A DNA stretch of 64,000 bases. Source: Rallus limicola. Taxonomy: Eukaryota > Chordata > Aves > Gruiformes > Rallidae. Below, in pieces: positions 11,705-24,176 of the stretch (the first letter of the stretch is position 1; each line of letters opens with the position of its first letter). The translations under genes were made by a program, and so were the position numbers. Location: contig JAKCOZ010000099.1 of NCBI GenBank assembly GCA_022605955.1, forward strand, positions 124,001 to 188,000, read 5' to 3'. The notes beneath the pieces are model-generated. The model worked only from the letters and a program-made list of their open reading frames with translations, made no database searches and had not been told where the DNA came from.

Positions 11705-13288
11705 GTGCTTTTCTCAGCCCTAGCAGACTACAGTTCAAAACATGCTAAACGTCCAGCAATAACTCCCAAAGTAAAGAAGCTAGGCCTGAAAGGCATAGCT
11801 TGTCTTAAACCCCCTAACAGGACACACGAGCAGACCCTGTCACTTTGGCTCTCAGCCTTTTCCTTTGCCTGGAAAGAGGGAACATGCCTGGAACCTCCTA
11901 CGGTGCTTTTCTCGGCCCTAGCAGACTGCAGGTCAAAACATGCTAAACGTCCAGCAATAACTCCCAAAGTAAAGAAGCTAGGCCTGAAAGGCATAGCTCG
12001 TCTGAAACCCCCTAACAGGACACACGAGCAGACCCAGTCACTTTGGCTCTCAGCCTTTTCCTTTGCCTGGAAAGAGGGAACATGCCTGGAACCTCCTACG
12101 GTGCTTTTCTCGGCCCTAGCAGACTGCAGGTCAAAACATGCTAAACGTCCAGCAATAACTCCCAAAGTAAAGAAGCTAGGCCTGAAAGGCATAGCTTGTC
12201 TGAAACCTCCTAACAGGACACACGAGCAGACCCTGTCACTTTGGCTCTCAGCCTTTTCCTTTGCCTGGAAAGAGGGAACATGCCTGGAACCTCCTACGGT
12301 GCTTTTCTCGGCCCTAGCAGACTGCAGTTCAAAACATGCTAAACGTCCAGCAATAACTCCCAAAGTAATGAAGCTAAGCCTGAAAGGCATAGCTTGTCTG
12401 AAACCTCCTAACAGGACACACAAGCAGACCCTGTCACTTTGGCTCTCAGCCTTTTCCTTTGCCTGGAAAGAGGGAACATGCCTGGAACCTCCTACGGTGC
12501 TTTTCTCGGCCCTAGCAGACTGCAGTTCAAAACATGCTAAACGTCCAGCAATAACTCCCAAAGTAAAGAAGCTAGGCCTGAAAGGCATAGCTCGTCTGAA
12601 ACCTCCTAACAGGACACACGAGCAGACCCTGTCACTTTGGCTCTCAGCCTTTTCCTTTGCCTGGAAAGAGGGAACATGCCTGGAACCTCCTACGGTGCTT
12701 TTCTCGGCCCTAGCAGACTGCAGTTCAAAACATGCTAAACGAACAGCAATAACTCCCAAAGTAAAGAAGCTAGGCCTGAAAGGCATAGCTTGTCTGAAAC
12801 CTCCTAACAGGACACACGAGCAGACCCTGTCACTTTGGCTCTCAGCCTTTTCCTTTGCCTGGAAAGAGGGAACATGCCTGGAACCTCCTACGGTGCTTTT
12901 CTCGGCCCTAGCAGACTGCAGTTCAAAACATGCTAAACGTCCAGCAATAACTCCCAAAGTAAAGAAGCTAGGCCTGAAAGGCATAGCTTGTCTGAAACCT
13001 CCTAACAGGACACACGAGCAGACCCTGTCACTTTGGCTCTCAGCCTTTTCCTTTGCCTGGAAAGAGGGAACATGCCTGGAACCTCCTACGGTGCTTTTCT
13101 CGGCCCTAGCAGACTGCAGTTCAAAACATGCTAAACGTCCAGCAATAACTCCCAAAGTAAAGAAGCTAGGCCTGAAAGGCATAGCTTGTCTGAAACCTCC
13201 TAACAGGACACACGAGCAGACCCTGTCACTTTGACTCTCAGCCTTTTCCTTTGCCTGGAAAGAGGGAACATGCCTGAAACCTCCTAAG
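11705..13288 (+). repeat. 8-monomer HOR segment
   Basis: Monomer order p12 A/p26 A; p97 C with p134 A; p30 G; AAAGTAATG type; p97 C; CGAAC type; plain; p144 A terminal. It repeats the order of 2002-3586 but lacks that segment's indels, and a few bases differ at p97, p102 and p108. It ends at a boundary. Confidence 0.85.
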
Positions 13289-15268
13289 GTGCTTTTCTCT
13301 GCCCTAGCAGACTGCAGGTCACAACATGCTAAACGTCCAGCAATAACTCCCAAAGTAAAGAAGCTAGGCCTGAAAGGCATAGCTCGTCTGAAACCTCCTA
13401 ACAGGACACACGAGCAGACCCTGTCACTTTGGCTCTCAGCCTTTTCCTTTGCCTGGAAAGAGGGAACATGCCTGGAACCTCCTACGGTGCTTTTCTCGGC
13501 CCTAGCAGACTGCAGTTCAAAACATGCTAAACGTCCAGCAATAACTCCCAAAGTAAAGAAGCTAGGCCTGAAAGGCATAGCTTGTCTGAAACCTCCTAAC
13601 AGGACACACGAGCAGACCCTGTCACTTTGGCTCTCAGCCTTTTCCTTTGCCTGGAAAGAGGGAACATGCCTGGAACCTCCTACGGTGCTTTTCTCGGCCC
13701 TAGCAGACTGCAGTTCAAAACATGCTAAAGGTCCAGCAATAACTCCCAAAGTAAAGAAGCTAGGACTGAAAGGCATAGCTTGTCTGAAACCTCCTAACAG
13801 GACACACGAGCAGACCCTGTCACTTTGGCTCTCAGCCTTTTCCTTTGCCTGGAAAGAGGGAACATGCCTGGAACCTCCTACGGTGCTTTTCTCGGCCCTA
13901 GCAGACTGCAGGTCACAACATGCTAAACGAACAGCAATAACTCCCAAAGTAAAGAAGCTAGGCCTGAAAGGCATAGCTTATCTGAAACCTCCTAACAGGA
14001 CACACGAGCAGACCCTGTCACTTTGGCTCTCAGCCTTTTCCTTTGCCTGGAAAGAGGGAACATGCCTGGAACCTCCTACGGTGCTTTTCTCGGCCCTAGC
14101 AGACTGCAGTTCAAAACATGCTAAACGTCCAGCAATAACTCCCAAAGTAAAGAAGCTAGGCCTGAAAGGCATAGCTTGTCTGAAACCTCCTAACAGGACA
14201 CACGAGCAGACCCTGTCACTTTGGCTCTCAGCCTTTTCCTTTGCCTGGAAAGAGGGAACATGCCTGGAACCTCCTACGGTGCTTTTCTCGGCCCTAGCAG
14301 ACTGCAGTTCAAAACATGCTAAACGTCCAGCAATAACTCCCAAAGTAAAGAAGCTAGGCCTGAAAGGCATAGCTTGTCTGAAACCTCCTAACAGGACACA
14401 CGAGCAGACCCTGTCACTTTGGCTCTCAGCCTTTTCCTTTGCCTGGAAAGAGGGAACATGCCTGGAACCTCCTACGGTGCTTTTCTCGGCCCTAGCAGAC
14501 TGCAGGTCACAACATGCTAAACGTCCAGCAATAACTCCCAAAGTAAAGAAGCTAGGCCTGAAAAGCATAGCTTGTCTGAAACCTCCTAACAGGATACACG
14601 AGCAGACCCTGTCACTTTGGCTCTCAGCCTTTTCCTTTGCCTGGAAAGAGGGAACATGCGTGGAACCTCCTACGGTGCTTTTCTCGGCCCTAGCAGACTG
14701 CAGTTCAAAACATGCTAAACGTCCAGCAATAACTCCCAAAGTAAAGAAGCTAGGCCTGAAAGGCATAGCTTGTCTGAAACCTCCTAACAGGACACACGAG
14801 CAGACCCTGTCACTTTGGCTCTCAGCCTTTTCCTTTGCCTGGAAAGAGGGAACATGCCTGGAACCTCCTACGGTGCTTTTCTCGGCCCTAGCAGACTGCA
14901 GTTCAAAACATGCTAAACGTCCAGCAATAACTCCCAAAGTAAAGAAGCTAGGCCTGAAAGGCATAGCTTGTCTGAAACCCCCTAACAGGACACACGAGCA
15001 GACCCTGTCACTTTGGCTCTCAGCCTTTTCCTTTGCCTGGAAAGAGGGAACATGCCTGGAACCTCCTACGGTGCTTTTCTCGGCCCTAGCAGACTGCAGG
15101 TCAAAACATGCTAAACGTCCAGCAATAACTCCCAAAGTAAAGAAGCTAGGCCTGAAAGGCATAGCTTGTCTGAAACCTCCTAACAGGACACACGAGCAGA
15201 CCCTGTCACTTTGACTCTCAGCCTTTTCCTTTGCCTGGAAAGAGGGAACATGCCTGAAACCTCCTAAG
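13289..15268 (+). repeat. 10-monomer HOR unit (1,980 bp)
   Basis: Begins with a boundary monomer. The third monomer has p46 G and the fourth CGAAC with p30 G/p34 C, a pair also found at 9527-9922. The seventh has p88 A plus a private GGATACAC, and the junction after it has ATGCGTGG. It ends with a p30 G monomer carrying p144 A. Confidence 0.85.
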
Positions 15269-17248
15269 GTGCTTTTCTCTCCCCTAGCAGACTGCAGGTC
15301 ACAACATGCTAAACGTCCAGCAATAACTCCCAAAGTAAAGAAGCTAGGCCTGAAAGGCATAGCTTGTCTGAAACCTCCTAACAGGACACACGAGCAGACC
15401 CTGTCACTTTGGCTCTCAGCCTTTTCCTTTGCCTGGAAAGAGGGAACATGCCTGGAACCTCCTACGGTGCTTTTCTCGGCCCTAGCAGACTGCAGGTCAC
15501 AACATGCTAAACGTCCAGCAATAACTCCCAAAGTAAAGAAGCTAGGCCTGAAAGGCATAGCTTGTCTGAAACCTCCTAACAGGACACACGAGCAGACCCT
15601 GTCACTTTGGCTCTCAGCCTTTTCCTTTGCCTGGAAAGAGGGAACATGCCTGGAACCTCCTACGGTGCTTTTCTCGGCCCTAGCAGACTGCAGTTCAAAA
15701 CATGCTAAACGTCCAGCAATAACTCCCAAAGTAAAGAAGCTAGGCCTGAAAGGCATAGCTCGTCTGAAACCTCCTAACAGGACACACGAGCAGACCCTGT
15801 CACTTTGGCTCTCAGCCTTTTCCTTTGCCTGGAAAGAGGGAACATGCCTGGAACCTCCTACGGTGCTTTTCTCGGCCCTAGCAGACTGCAGGTCACAACA
15901 TGCTAAACGTCCAGCAATAACTCCCAAAGTAAAGAAGCTAGGCCTGAAAGGCATAGCTTGTCTGAAACCTCCTAACAGGACACACGAGCAGACCCTGTCA
16001 CTTTGGCTCTCAGCCTTTTCCTTTGCCTGGAAAGAGGGAACATGCCTGGAACCTCCTACGGTGCTTTTCTCGGCCCTAGCAGACTGCAGTTCAAAACATG
16101 CTAAACGTCCAGCAATAACTCCCAAAGTAAAGAAGCTAGGCCTGAAAGGCATAGCTTGTCTGAAACCTCCTAACAGGACACACGAGCAGACCCTGTCACT
16201 TTGGCTCTCAGCCTTTTCCTTTGCCTGGAAAGAGGGAACATGCCTGGAACCTCCTACGGTGCTTTTCTCGGCCCTAGCAGACTGCAGTTCAAAACATGCT
16301 AAACGTCCAGCAATAACTCCCAAAGTAAAGAAGCTAGGCCTGAAAGGCATAGCTTGTCTGAAACCTCCTAACAGGACACACGAGCAGACCCTGTCACTTT
16401 GGCTCTCAGCCTTTTCCTTTGCCTGGAAAGAGGGAACATGCCTGGAACCTCCTACGGTGCTTTTCTCGGCCCTAGCAGACTGCAGTTCAAAACATGCTAA
16501 ACGTCCAGCAATAACTCCCAAAGTAAGGAAGCTAGGCCTGAAAGGCATAGCTTGTCTGAAACCTCCTAACAGGACACACGAGCAGACCCTGTCACTTTGG
16601 CTCTCAGCCTTTTCCTTTGCCTGGAAAGAGGGAACATGCCTGGAACCCACTACGGTGCTTTTCTCGGCCCTAGCAGACTGGAGTTCAAAACATGCTAAAC
16701 GTCCAGCAATAACTCCCAAAGTAAAGAAGCGAGGCCTGAAAGGCATAGCTTGTCTGAAACCTCCTAACAGGACACACGAGCAGACCCTGTCACTTTGGCT
16801 CTCAGCCTTTTCCTTTGCCTGGAAAGAGGGAACATGCCTGGAACCTCCTACGGTGCTTTTCTCGGCCCTAGCAGACTGCAGTTCAAAACATGCTAAACGT
16901 CCAGCAATAACTCCCAAAGTAAAGAAGCTAGGCCTGAAAGGCATAGCTTGTCTGAAACCTCCTAACAGGACACACGAGCAGACCCTGTCACTTTGGCTCT
17001 CAGCCTTTTCCTTTGCCTGGAAAGAGGGAACATGCCTGGAACCTCCTACGGTGCTTTTCTCGGCCCTAGCAGACTGCAGTTCAAAACATGCTAAACGTCC
17101 AGCAATAACTCCCAAAGTAAAGAAGCTAGGCCTGAAAGGCATAGCTTGTCTGAAACCTCCTAAAAGGACACACAAGCAGACCCTGTCACTTTGACTCTCA
17201 GCCTTTTCCTTTGCCTGGAAAGAGGGAACATGCCTGAAACCTCCTTAG
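15269..17248 (+). repeat. 10-monomer HOR unit (1,980 bp)
   Basis: The boundary monomer here has CTCTCCCC at p9-16. Monomers 2 and 4 are also p30 G/p34 C types, so this unit is rich in that class. Monomer 8 (16655) is the first GACTGGAG (p27 G) copy and is preceded by CCCACTACG. The unit closes with CCTAAAAGG and p124 A in the last monomer, then a boundary with CCTTAGG. Confidence 0.85.
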
Positions 17249-20218
17249 GTGCTTTTCTCTGCCCTAGCAGACTGCAGGTCACAACATGCTAAACGTCCAG
17301 CAATAACTCCCAAAGTAAAGAAGCTAGGCCTGAAAGGCATAGCTCGTCTGAAACCTCCTAACAGGACACACGAGCAGACCCTGTCACTTTGGCTCTCAGC
17401 CTTTTCCTTTGCCTGGAAAGAGGGAACATGCCTGGAACCTCCTACGGTGCTTTTCTCGGCCCTAGCAGACTGCAGTTCAAAACATGCTAAACGTCCAGCA
17501 ATAACTTCCAAAGTAAAGAAGCTAGGCCTGAAAGGCATAGCTTGTCTGAAACCTCCTAACAGGACACACGAGCAGACCCTGTCACTTTGGCTCTCAGCCT
17601 TTTCCTTTGCCTGGAAAGAGGGAACATGCCTGGAACCTCCTACGGTGCTTTTCTCGGCCCTAGCAGACTGCAGTTCAAAACATGCTAAACGTCCAGCAAT
17701 AACTCCCAAAGTAAAGAAGCTAGGCCTGAAAGGCATAGCTTGTCTGAAACCTCCTGACAGGACACACTAGCAGACCCTGTCACTTTGGCTCTCAGCCTTT
17801 TCCTTTGCCTGGAAAGAGGGAACATGCCTGGAACCTCCTACGGTGCTTTTCTCGGCCCTAGCAGACTGCAGTTCAAAACATGCTAAACGTCCAGCAATAA
17901 CTCCCAAAGTAAAGAAGCTAGGCCTGAAAGGCATAGCTTGTCTGAAACCTCCTAACAGGACACACGAGCAGACCCTGTCACTTTGGCTCTCAGCCTTTTC
18001 CTTTGCCTGGAAAGAGGGAACATGCCTGGAACCTCCTACGGTGCTTTTCTCGGCCCTAGCAGACTGCAGTTCAAAACATGCTAAACGTCCAGCAATAACT
18101 CCCAAAGTAAAGAAGCTAGGCCCGAAAGGCATAGCTTGTCTGAAACCTCCTAACAGGACACACGAGCAGACCCTGTCACTTTGGCTCTCAGCCTTTTCCT
18201 TTGCCTGGAAAGAGGGAACATGCCTGGAACCCACTACGGTGCTTTTCTCGGCCCTAGCAGACTGCAGTTCAAAACATGCTAAACGTCCAGCAATAACTCC
18301 CAAAGTAAAGAAGCTAGGCCTGAAAGGCATAGCTTGTCTGAAACCTCCTAACAGGACACACGAGCAGACCCTGTCACTTTGGCTCTCAGCCTTTTCCTTT
18401 GCCTGGAAAGAGGGAACATGCCTGGAACCTCCTACGGTGCTTTTCTCGGCCCTAGCAGACTGCAGTTCAAAACATGCTAAACGTCCAGCAATAACTCCCA
18501 AAGTAAAGAAGCTAGGCCTGAAAGGCATAGCTTGTCTGAAACCTCCTAACAGGACACACGAGCAGACCCTGTCACTTTGGCTCTCAGCCTTTTCCTTTGC
18601 CTGGAAAGAGGGAACATGCCTGGAACCTCCTACGGTGCTTTTCTCGGCCCTAGCAGACTGCAGGTCACAACATGCTAAACGTCCAGCAATAACTCCCAAA
18701 GTAAAGAAGCTAGGCCTGAAAAGCATAGCTTGTCTGAAACCTCCTAACAGGACACACGAGCAGACCCTGTCACTTTGGCTCTCAGCCTTTTCCTTTGCCT
18801 GGAAAGAGGGAACATGCCTGGAACCTCCTACGGTGCTTTTCTCGGCCCTAGCAGACTGCAGTTCAAAACATGCTAAACGTCCAGCAATAACTCCCAAAGT
18901 AAAGAAGCTAGGCCTGAAAGGCATAGCTTGTCTGAAACCTCCTAACAGGACACACGAGCAGACCCTGTCACTTTGGCTCTCAGCCTTTTCCTTTGCCTGG
19001 AAAGAGGGAACATGCCTGGAACCTCCTACGGTGCTTTTCTCGGCCCTAGCAGACTGCAGTTCAAAACATGCTAAACGTCCAGCAATAACTCCCAAAGTAA
19101 AGAAGCTAGGCCTGAAAGGCATAGCTTGTCTGAAACCCCCTAACAGGACACACGAGCAGACCCTGTCACTTTGGCTCTCAGCCTTTTCCTTTGCCTGGAA
19201 AGAGGGAACATGCCTGGAACCTCCTACGGTGCTTTTCTCGGCCCTAGCAGACTGCAGGTCAAAACATGCTAAACGTCCAGCAATAACTCCCAAAGTAAAG
19301 AAGCTAGGCCTGAAAGGCATAGCTTGTCTGAAACCTCCTAACAGGACACACGAGCAGACCCTGTCACTTTGGCTCTCAGCCTTTTCCTTTGCCTGGAAAG
19401 AGGGAACATGCATGGAACCCACTACGGTGCTTTTCTCGGCCCTAGCAGACTGGAGTTCAAAACATGCTAAACGTCCAGCAATAACTCCCAAAGTAAAGAA
19501 GCTAGGCCTGAAAGGCATAGCTTGTCTGAAACCTCCTAACAGGACACACGAGCAGACCCTGTCACTTTGGCTCTCAGCCTTTTCCTTTGCCTGGAAAGAG
19601 GGAACATGCCTGGAACCTCCTACGGTGCTTTTCTCGGCCCTAGCAGACTGCAGTTCAAAACATGCTAAACGTCCAGCAATAACTCCCAAAGTAAAGAAGC
19701 TAGGCCTGAAAGGCATGGCTTGTCTGAAACCTCCTAACAGGACACACGAGCAGACCCTGTCACTTTGGCTCTCAGCCTTTTCCTTTGCCTGGAAAGAGGG
19801 AACATGCCTGGAACCTCCTATGGTGCTTTTCTCGGCCCTAGCAGACTGCAGTTCAAAACATGCTAAACGTCCAGCAATAACTTCCAAAGTAAAGAAGCTA
19901 GGCCTGAAAGGCATAGCTCGTCTGAAACCTCCTAACAGGACACACGAGCAGACCCTGTCACTTTGGCTCTCAGCCTTTTCCTTTGCCTGGAAAGAGGGAA
20001 CATGCCTGGAACCTCCTACGGTGCTTTTCTCGGCCCTAGCAGACTGCAGTTCAAAACATGCTAAACGTCCAGCAATAACTCCCAAAGTAAAGAAGCTAGG
20101 CCTGAAAGGCATAGCTTGTCTGAAACCTCCTAACAGGACACACAAGCAGACCCTGTCACTTTGACTCTCAGCCTTTTCCTTTGCCTGGAAAGAGGGAACA
20201 TGCCTGAAACCTCCTTAG
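17249..20218 (+). repeat. 15-monomer HOR unit (2,970 bp), copy 1
   Basis: Opens with the CCTTAGG form of the boundary. The third monomer carries a rare p124 T, giving ACACTAGC at about 17765. The fifth has GGCCCGAAA. Later come a p88 A monomer (18635), a p30 G monomer followed by ATGCATGG and CCCACTACG, then the p27 G copy at 19427. It ends with p124 A and p144 A. Confidence 0.87.
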
Positions 20219-23186
20219 GTGCTTTTCTCTGCCCTAGCAGACTGCAGGTCACAAGATGCTAAACGTCCAGCAATAACTCCCAAAGTAAAGAAGCTAGGCC
20301 TGAAAGGCATAGCTTGTCTGAAACCTCCTAACAGGACACACGAGCAGACCCTGTCACTTTGGCTCTCAGCCTTTTCCTTTGCCTGGAAAGAGGGAACATG
20401 CCTGGAACCTCCTACGGTGCTTTTCTCGGCCCTAGCAGACTGCAGTTCAAAACATGCTAAACGTCCAGCAATAACTTCCAAAGTAAAGAAGCTAGGCCTG
20501 AAAGGCATAGCTTGTCTGAAACCTCCTAACAGGACACACGAGCAGACCCTGTCACTTTGGCTCTCAGCCTTTTCCTTTGCCTGGAAAGAGGGAACATGCC
20601 TGGAACCTCCTACGGTGCTTTTCTCGGCCCTAGCAGACTGCAGTTCAAAACATGCTAAACGTCCAGCAATAACTCCCAAAGTAAAGAAGCTAGGCCTGAA
20701 AGGCATAGCTTGTCTGAAACCTCCTGACAGGACACACTAGCAGACCCTGTCACTTTGGCTCTCAGCCTTTTCCTTTGCCTGGAAAGAGGGAACATGCCTG
20801 GAACCTCCTACGGTGCTTTTCTCGGCCCTAGCAGACTGCAGTTCAAAACATGCTAAACGTCCAGCAATAACTCCCAAAGTAAAGAAGCTAGGCCTGAAAG
20901 GCATAGCTTGTCTGAAACCTCCTAACAGGACACACGAGCAGACCCTGTCACTTTGGCTCTCAGCCTTTTCCTTTGCCTGGAAAGAGGGAACATGCCTGGA
21001 ACCTCCTACGGTGCTTTTCTCGGCCCTAGCAGACTGCAGTTCAAAACATGCTAAACGTCCAGCAATAACTCCCAAAGTAAAGAAGCTAGGCCCGAAAGGC
21101 ATAGCTTGTCTGAAACCTCCTAACAGGACACACGAGCAGACCCTGTCACTTTGGCTCTCAGCCTTTTCCTTTGCCTGGAAAGAGGGAACATGCCTGGAAC
21201 CTCCTACGGTGCTTTTCTCGGCCCTAGCAGACTGCAGTTCAAAACATGCTAAACGTCCAGCAATAACTCCCAAAGTAAAGAAGCTAGGCCTGAAAGGCAT
21301 AGCTCGTCTGAAACCTCCTAACAGGACACACGAGCAGACCCTGTCACTTTGGCTCTCAGCCTTTTCCTTTGCCTGGAAAGAGGGAACATGCCTGGAACCT
21401 CCTACGGTGCTTTTCTCGGCCCTAGCAGACTGCAGTTCAAAACATGCTAAACGTCCAGCAATAACTCCCAAAGTAAAGAAGCTAGGCCTGAAAGGCATAG
21501 CTTGTCTGAAACCCCCTAACAGGACACACGAGCAGACCCTGTCACTTTGGCTCTCAGCCTTTTCCTTTGCCTGGAAAGAGGGAACATGCCTGGAACCTCC
21601 TACGGTGCTTTTCTCGGCCCTAGCAGACTGCAGTTCAAAACATGCTAAACGTCCAGCAATAACTCCCAAAGTAAAGAAGCTAGGCCTGAAAGGCATAGCT
21701 TGTCTGAAACCTCCTAACAGGACACACGAGCAGACCCTGTCACTTTGGCTCTCAGCCTTTTCCTTTGCCTGGAAAGAGGGAACATGCCTGGAACCTCCTA
21801 CGGTGCTTTTCTCGGCCCTAGCAGACTGCAGTTCAAAACATGCTAAACGTCCAGCAATAACTCCCAAAGTAAAGAAGCTAGGCCTGAAAGGCATAGCTCG
21901 TCTGAAACCTCCTAACAGGACACACGAGCAGACCCTGTCACTTTGGCTCTCAGCCTTTTCCTTTGCCTGGAAAGAGGGAACATGCCTGGAACCTCCTACG
22001 GTGCTTTTCTCGGCCCTAGCAGACTGCAGTCCAAACATGCTAAACGTCCAGCAATAACTCCCAAAGTAAAGAAGCTAGGCCTGAAAGGCATAGCTTGTCT
22101 GAAACCTCCTAACAGGACACACGAGCAGACCCTGTCACTTTGGCTCTCAGCCTTTTCCTTTGCCTGGAAAGAGGGAACATGCCTGGAACCTCCTACGGTG
22201 CTTTTCTCGGCCCTAGCAGACTGCAGGTCACAACATGCTAAACGTCCAGCAATAACTCCCAAAGTAAAGAAGCTAGGCCTGAAAGGCATAGCTTGTCTGA
22301 AACCTCCTAACAGGACACACGAGCAGACCCTGTCACTTTGGCTCTCAGCCTTTTCCTTTGCCTGGAAAGAGGGAACATGCCTGGAACCTCCTACGGTGCT
22401 TTTCTCGGCCCTAGCAGACTGCAGTTCAAAACATGCTAAACGTCCAGCAATAACTCCCAAAGTAAAGAGCGAGGCCTGAAAGGCATAGCTTGTCTGAAAC
22501 CTCCTAACAGGACACACGAGCAGACCCTGTCACTTTGGCTCTCAGCCTTTTCCTTTGCCTGGAAAGAGGGAACATGCCTGGAACCCACTACGGTGCTTTT
22601 CTCGGCCCTAGCAGACTGCAGTTCAAAACATGCTAAACGTCCAGCAATAACTCCCAAAGTAAAGAAGCTAGGCCTGAAAGGCATAGCTTGTCTGAAACCT
22701 CCTGACAGGACACACGAGCAGACCCTGTCACTTTGGCTCTCAGCCTTTTCCTTTGCCTGGAAAGAGGGAACATGCCTGGAACCTCCTACGGTGCTTTTCT
22801 CGGCCCTAGCAGACTGCAGTTCAAAACATGCTAAACGTCCAGAAATAACTCCCAAAGTAAAGAAGCTAGGCCTGAAAGGCATAGCTTGTCTGAAACCTCC
22901 TAACAGGACACACGAGCAGACCCTTTCACTTTGGCTCTCAGCCTTTTCCTTTGCCTGGAAAGAGGGAACATGCCTGGAACCTCCTACGGTGCTTTTCTCG
23001 GCCCTAGCAGACTGCAGTTCAAAACATGCTAAACGTCCAGCAATAACTCCCAAAGTAAAGAAGCTAGGCCTGAAAGGCATAGCTTGTCTGAAACCTCCTA
23101 ACAGGACACACGAGCAGACCCTGTCACTTTGACTCTCAGCCTTTTCCTTTGCCTGGAAAGAGGGAACATGCCTGAAACCTCCTAAG
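20219..23186 (+). repeat. 15-monomer HOR unit, copy 2 (2,968 bp)
   Basis: Repeats the CCTTAGG boundary, the p61 T monomer, the ACACTAGC monomer and the GGCCCGAAA monomer of the preceding unit at exactly 2,970 bp, then diverges into a different monomer order. Two single-base losses lie at 22030-22035 and 22466-22469. The tail from 22593 (p112 G; CCAGAAAT with CCCTTTC; terminal p144 A) belongs to the next 5-monomer pattern. Confidence 0.82.
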
Positions 23187-24176
23187 GTGCTTTTCTCTGC
23201 CCTAGCAGACTGCAGGTCAAAACATGCTAAACGTCCAGCAATAACTCCCAAAGTAAAGAAGCTAGGCCTGAAAGGCATAGCTCGTCTGAAACCTCCTAAC
23301 AGGACACACGAGCAGACCCTGTCACTTTGGCTCTCAGCCTTTTCCTTTGCCTGGAAAGAGGGAACATGCCTGGAACCTCCTACGGTGCTTTTCTCGGCCC
23401 TAGCAGACTGCAGTTCAAAACATGCTAAACGTCCAGCTATAACTTCCAAAGTAAAGAAGCTAGGCCTGAAAGGCATAGCTCGTCTGAAACCTCCTAACAG
23501 GACACACGAGCAGACCCTGTCACTTTGGCTCTCAGCCTTTTCCTTTGCCTGGAAAGAGGGAACATGCCTGGAACCTCCTACGGTGCTTTTCTCGGCCCTA
23601 GCAGACTGCAGTTCAAAACATGCTAAACGTCCAGCAATAACTCCCAAAGTAAAGAAGCTAGGCCTGAAAGGCATAGCTTGTCTGAAACCTCCTGACAGGA
23701 CACACGAGCAGACCCTGTCACTTTGGCTCTCAGCCTTTTCCTTTGCCTGGAAAGAGGGAACATGCCTGGAACCTCCTACGGTGCTTTTCTCGGCCCTAGC
23801 AGACTGCAGTTCAAAACATGCTAAACGTCCAGCAATAACTCCCAAAGTAAAGAAGCTAGGCCTGAAAGGCATAGCTTGTCTGAAACCTCCTAACAGGACA
23901 CACGAGCAGACCCTTTCACTTTGGCTCTCAGCCTTTTCCTTTGCCTGGAAAGAGGGAACATGCCTGGAACCTCCTACGGTGCTTTTCTCGGCCCTAGCAG
24001 ACTGCAGTTCAAAACATGCTAAACGTCCAGCAATAACTCCCAAAGTAAAGAAGCTAGGCCTGAAAGGCATAGCTTGTCTGAAACCTCCTAACAGGACACA
24101 CGAGCAGACCCTGTCACTTTGACTCTCAGCCTTTTCCTTTGCCTGGAAAGAGGGAACATGCCTGAAACCTCCTAAG
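23187..24176 (+). repeat. 5-monomer HOR unit (990 bp)
   Basis: Boundary monomer (p30 G but without p34 C), then the p54 T/p61 T monomer with AGCTATAAC, a p112 G monomer, one ending in CCCTTTC (p135 T), and a terminal p144 A monomer. The p135 T variant also occurs 990 bp earlier at about 22925, so a 5-monomer register spans roughly 22593-24770. Confidence 0.85.

Noticed and set aside
22030..22469. Frameshifts as signs of a broken gene
   Set aside because: They are one-base losses within satellite monomers; no coding function is supported, so there is no reading frame to break.
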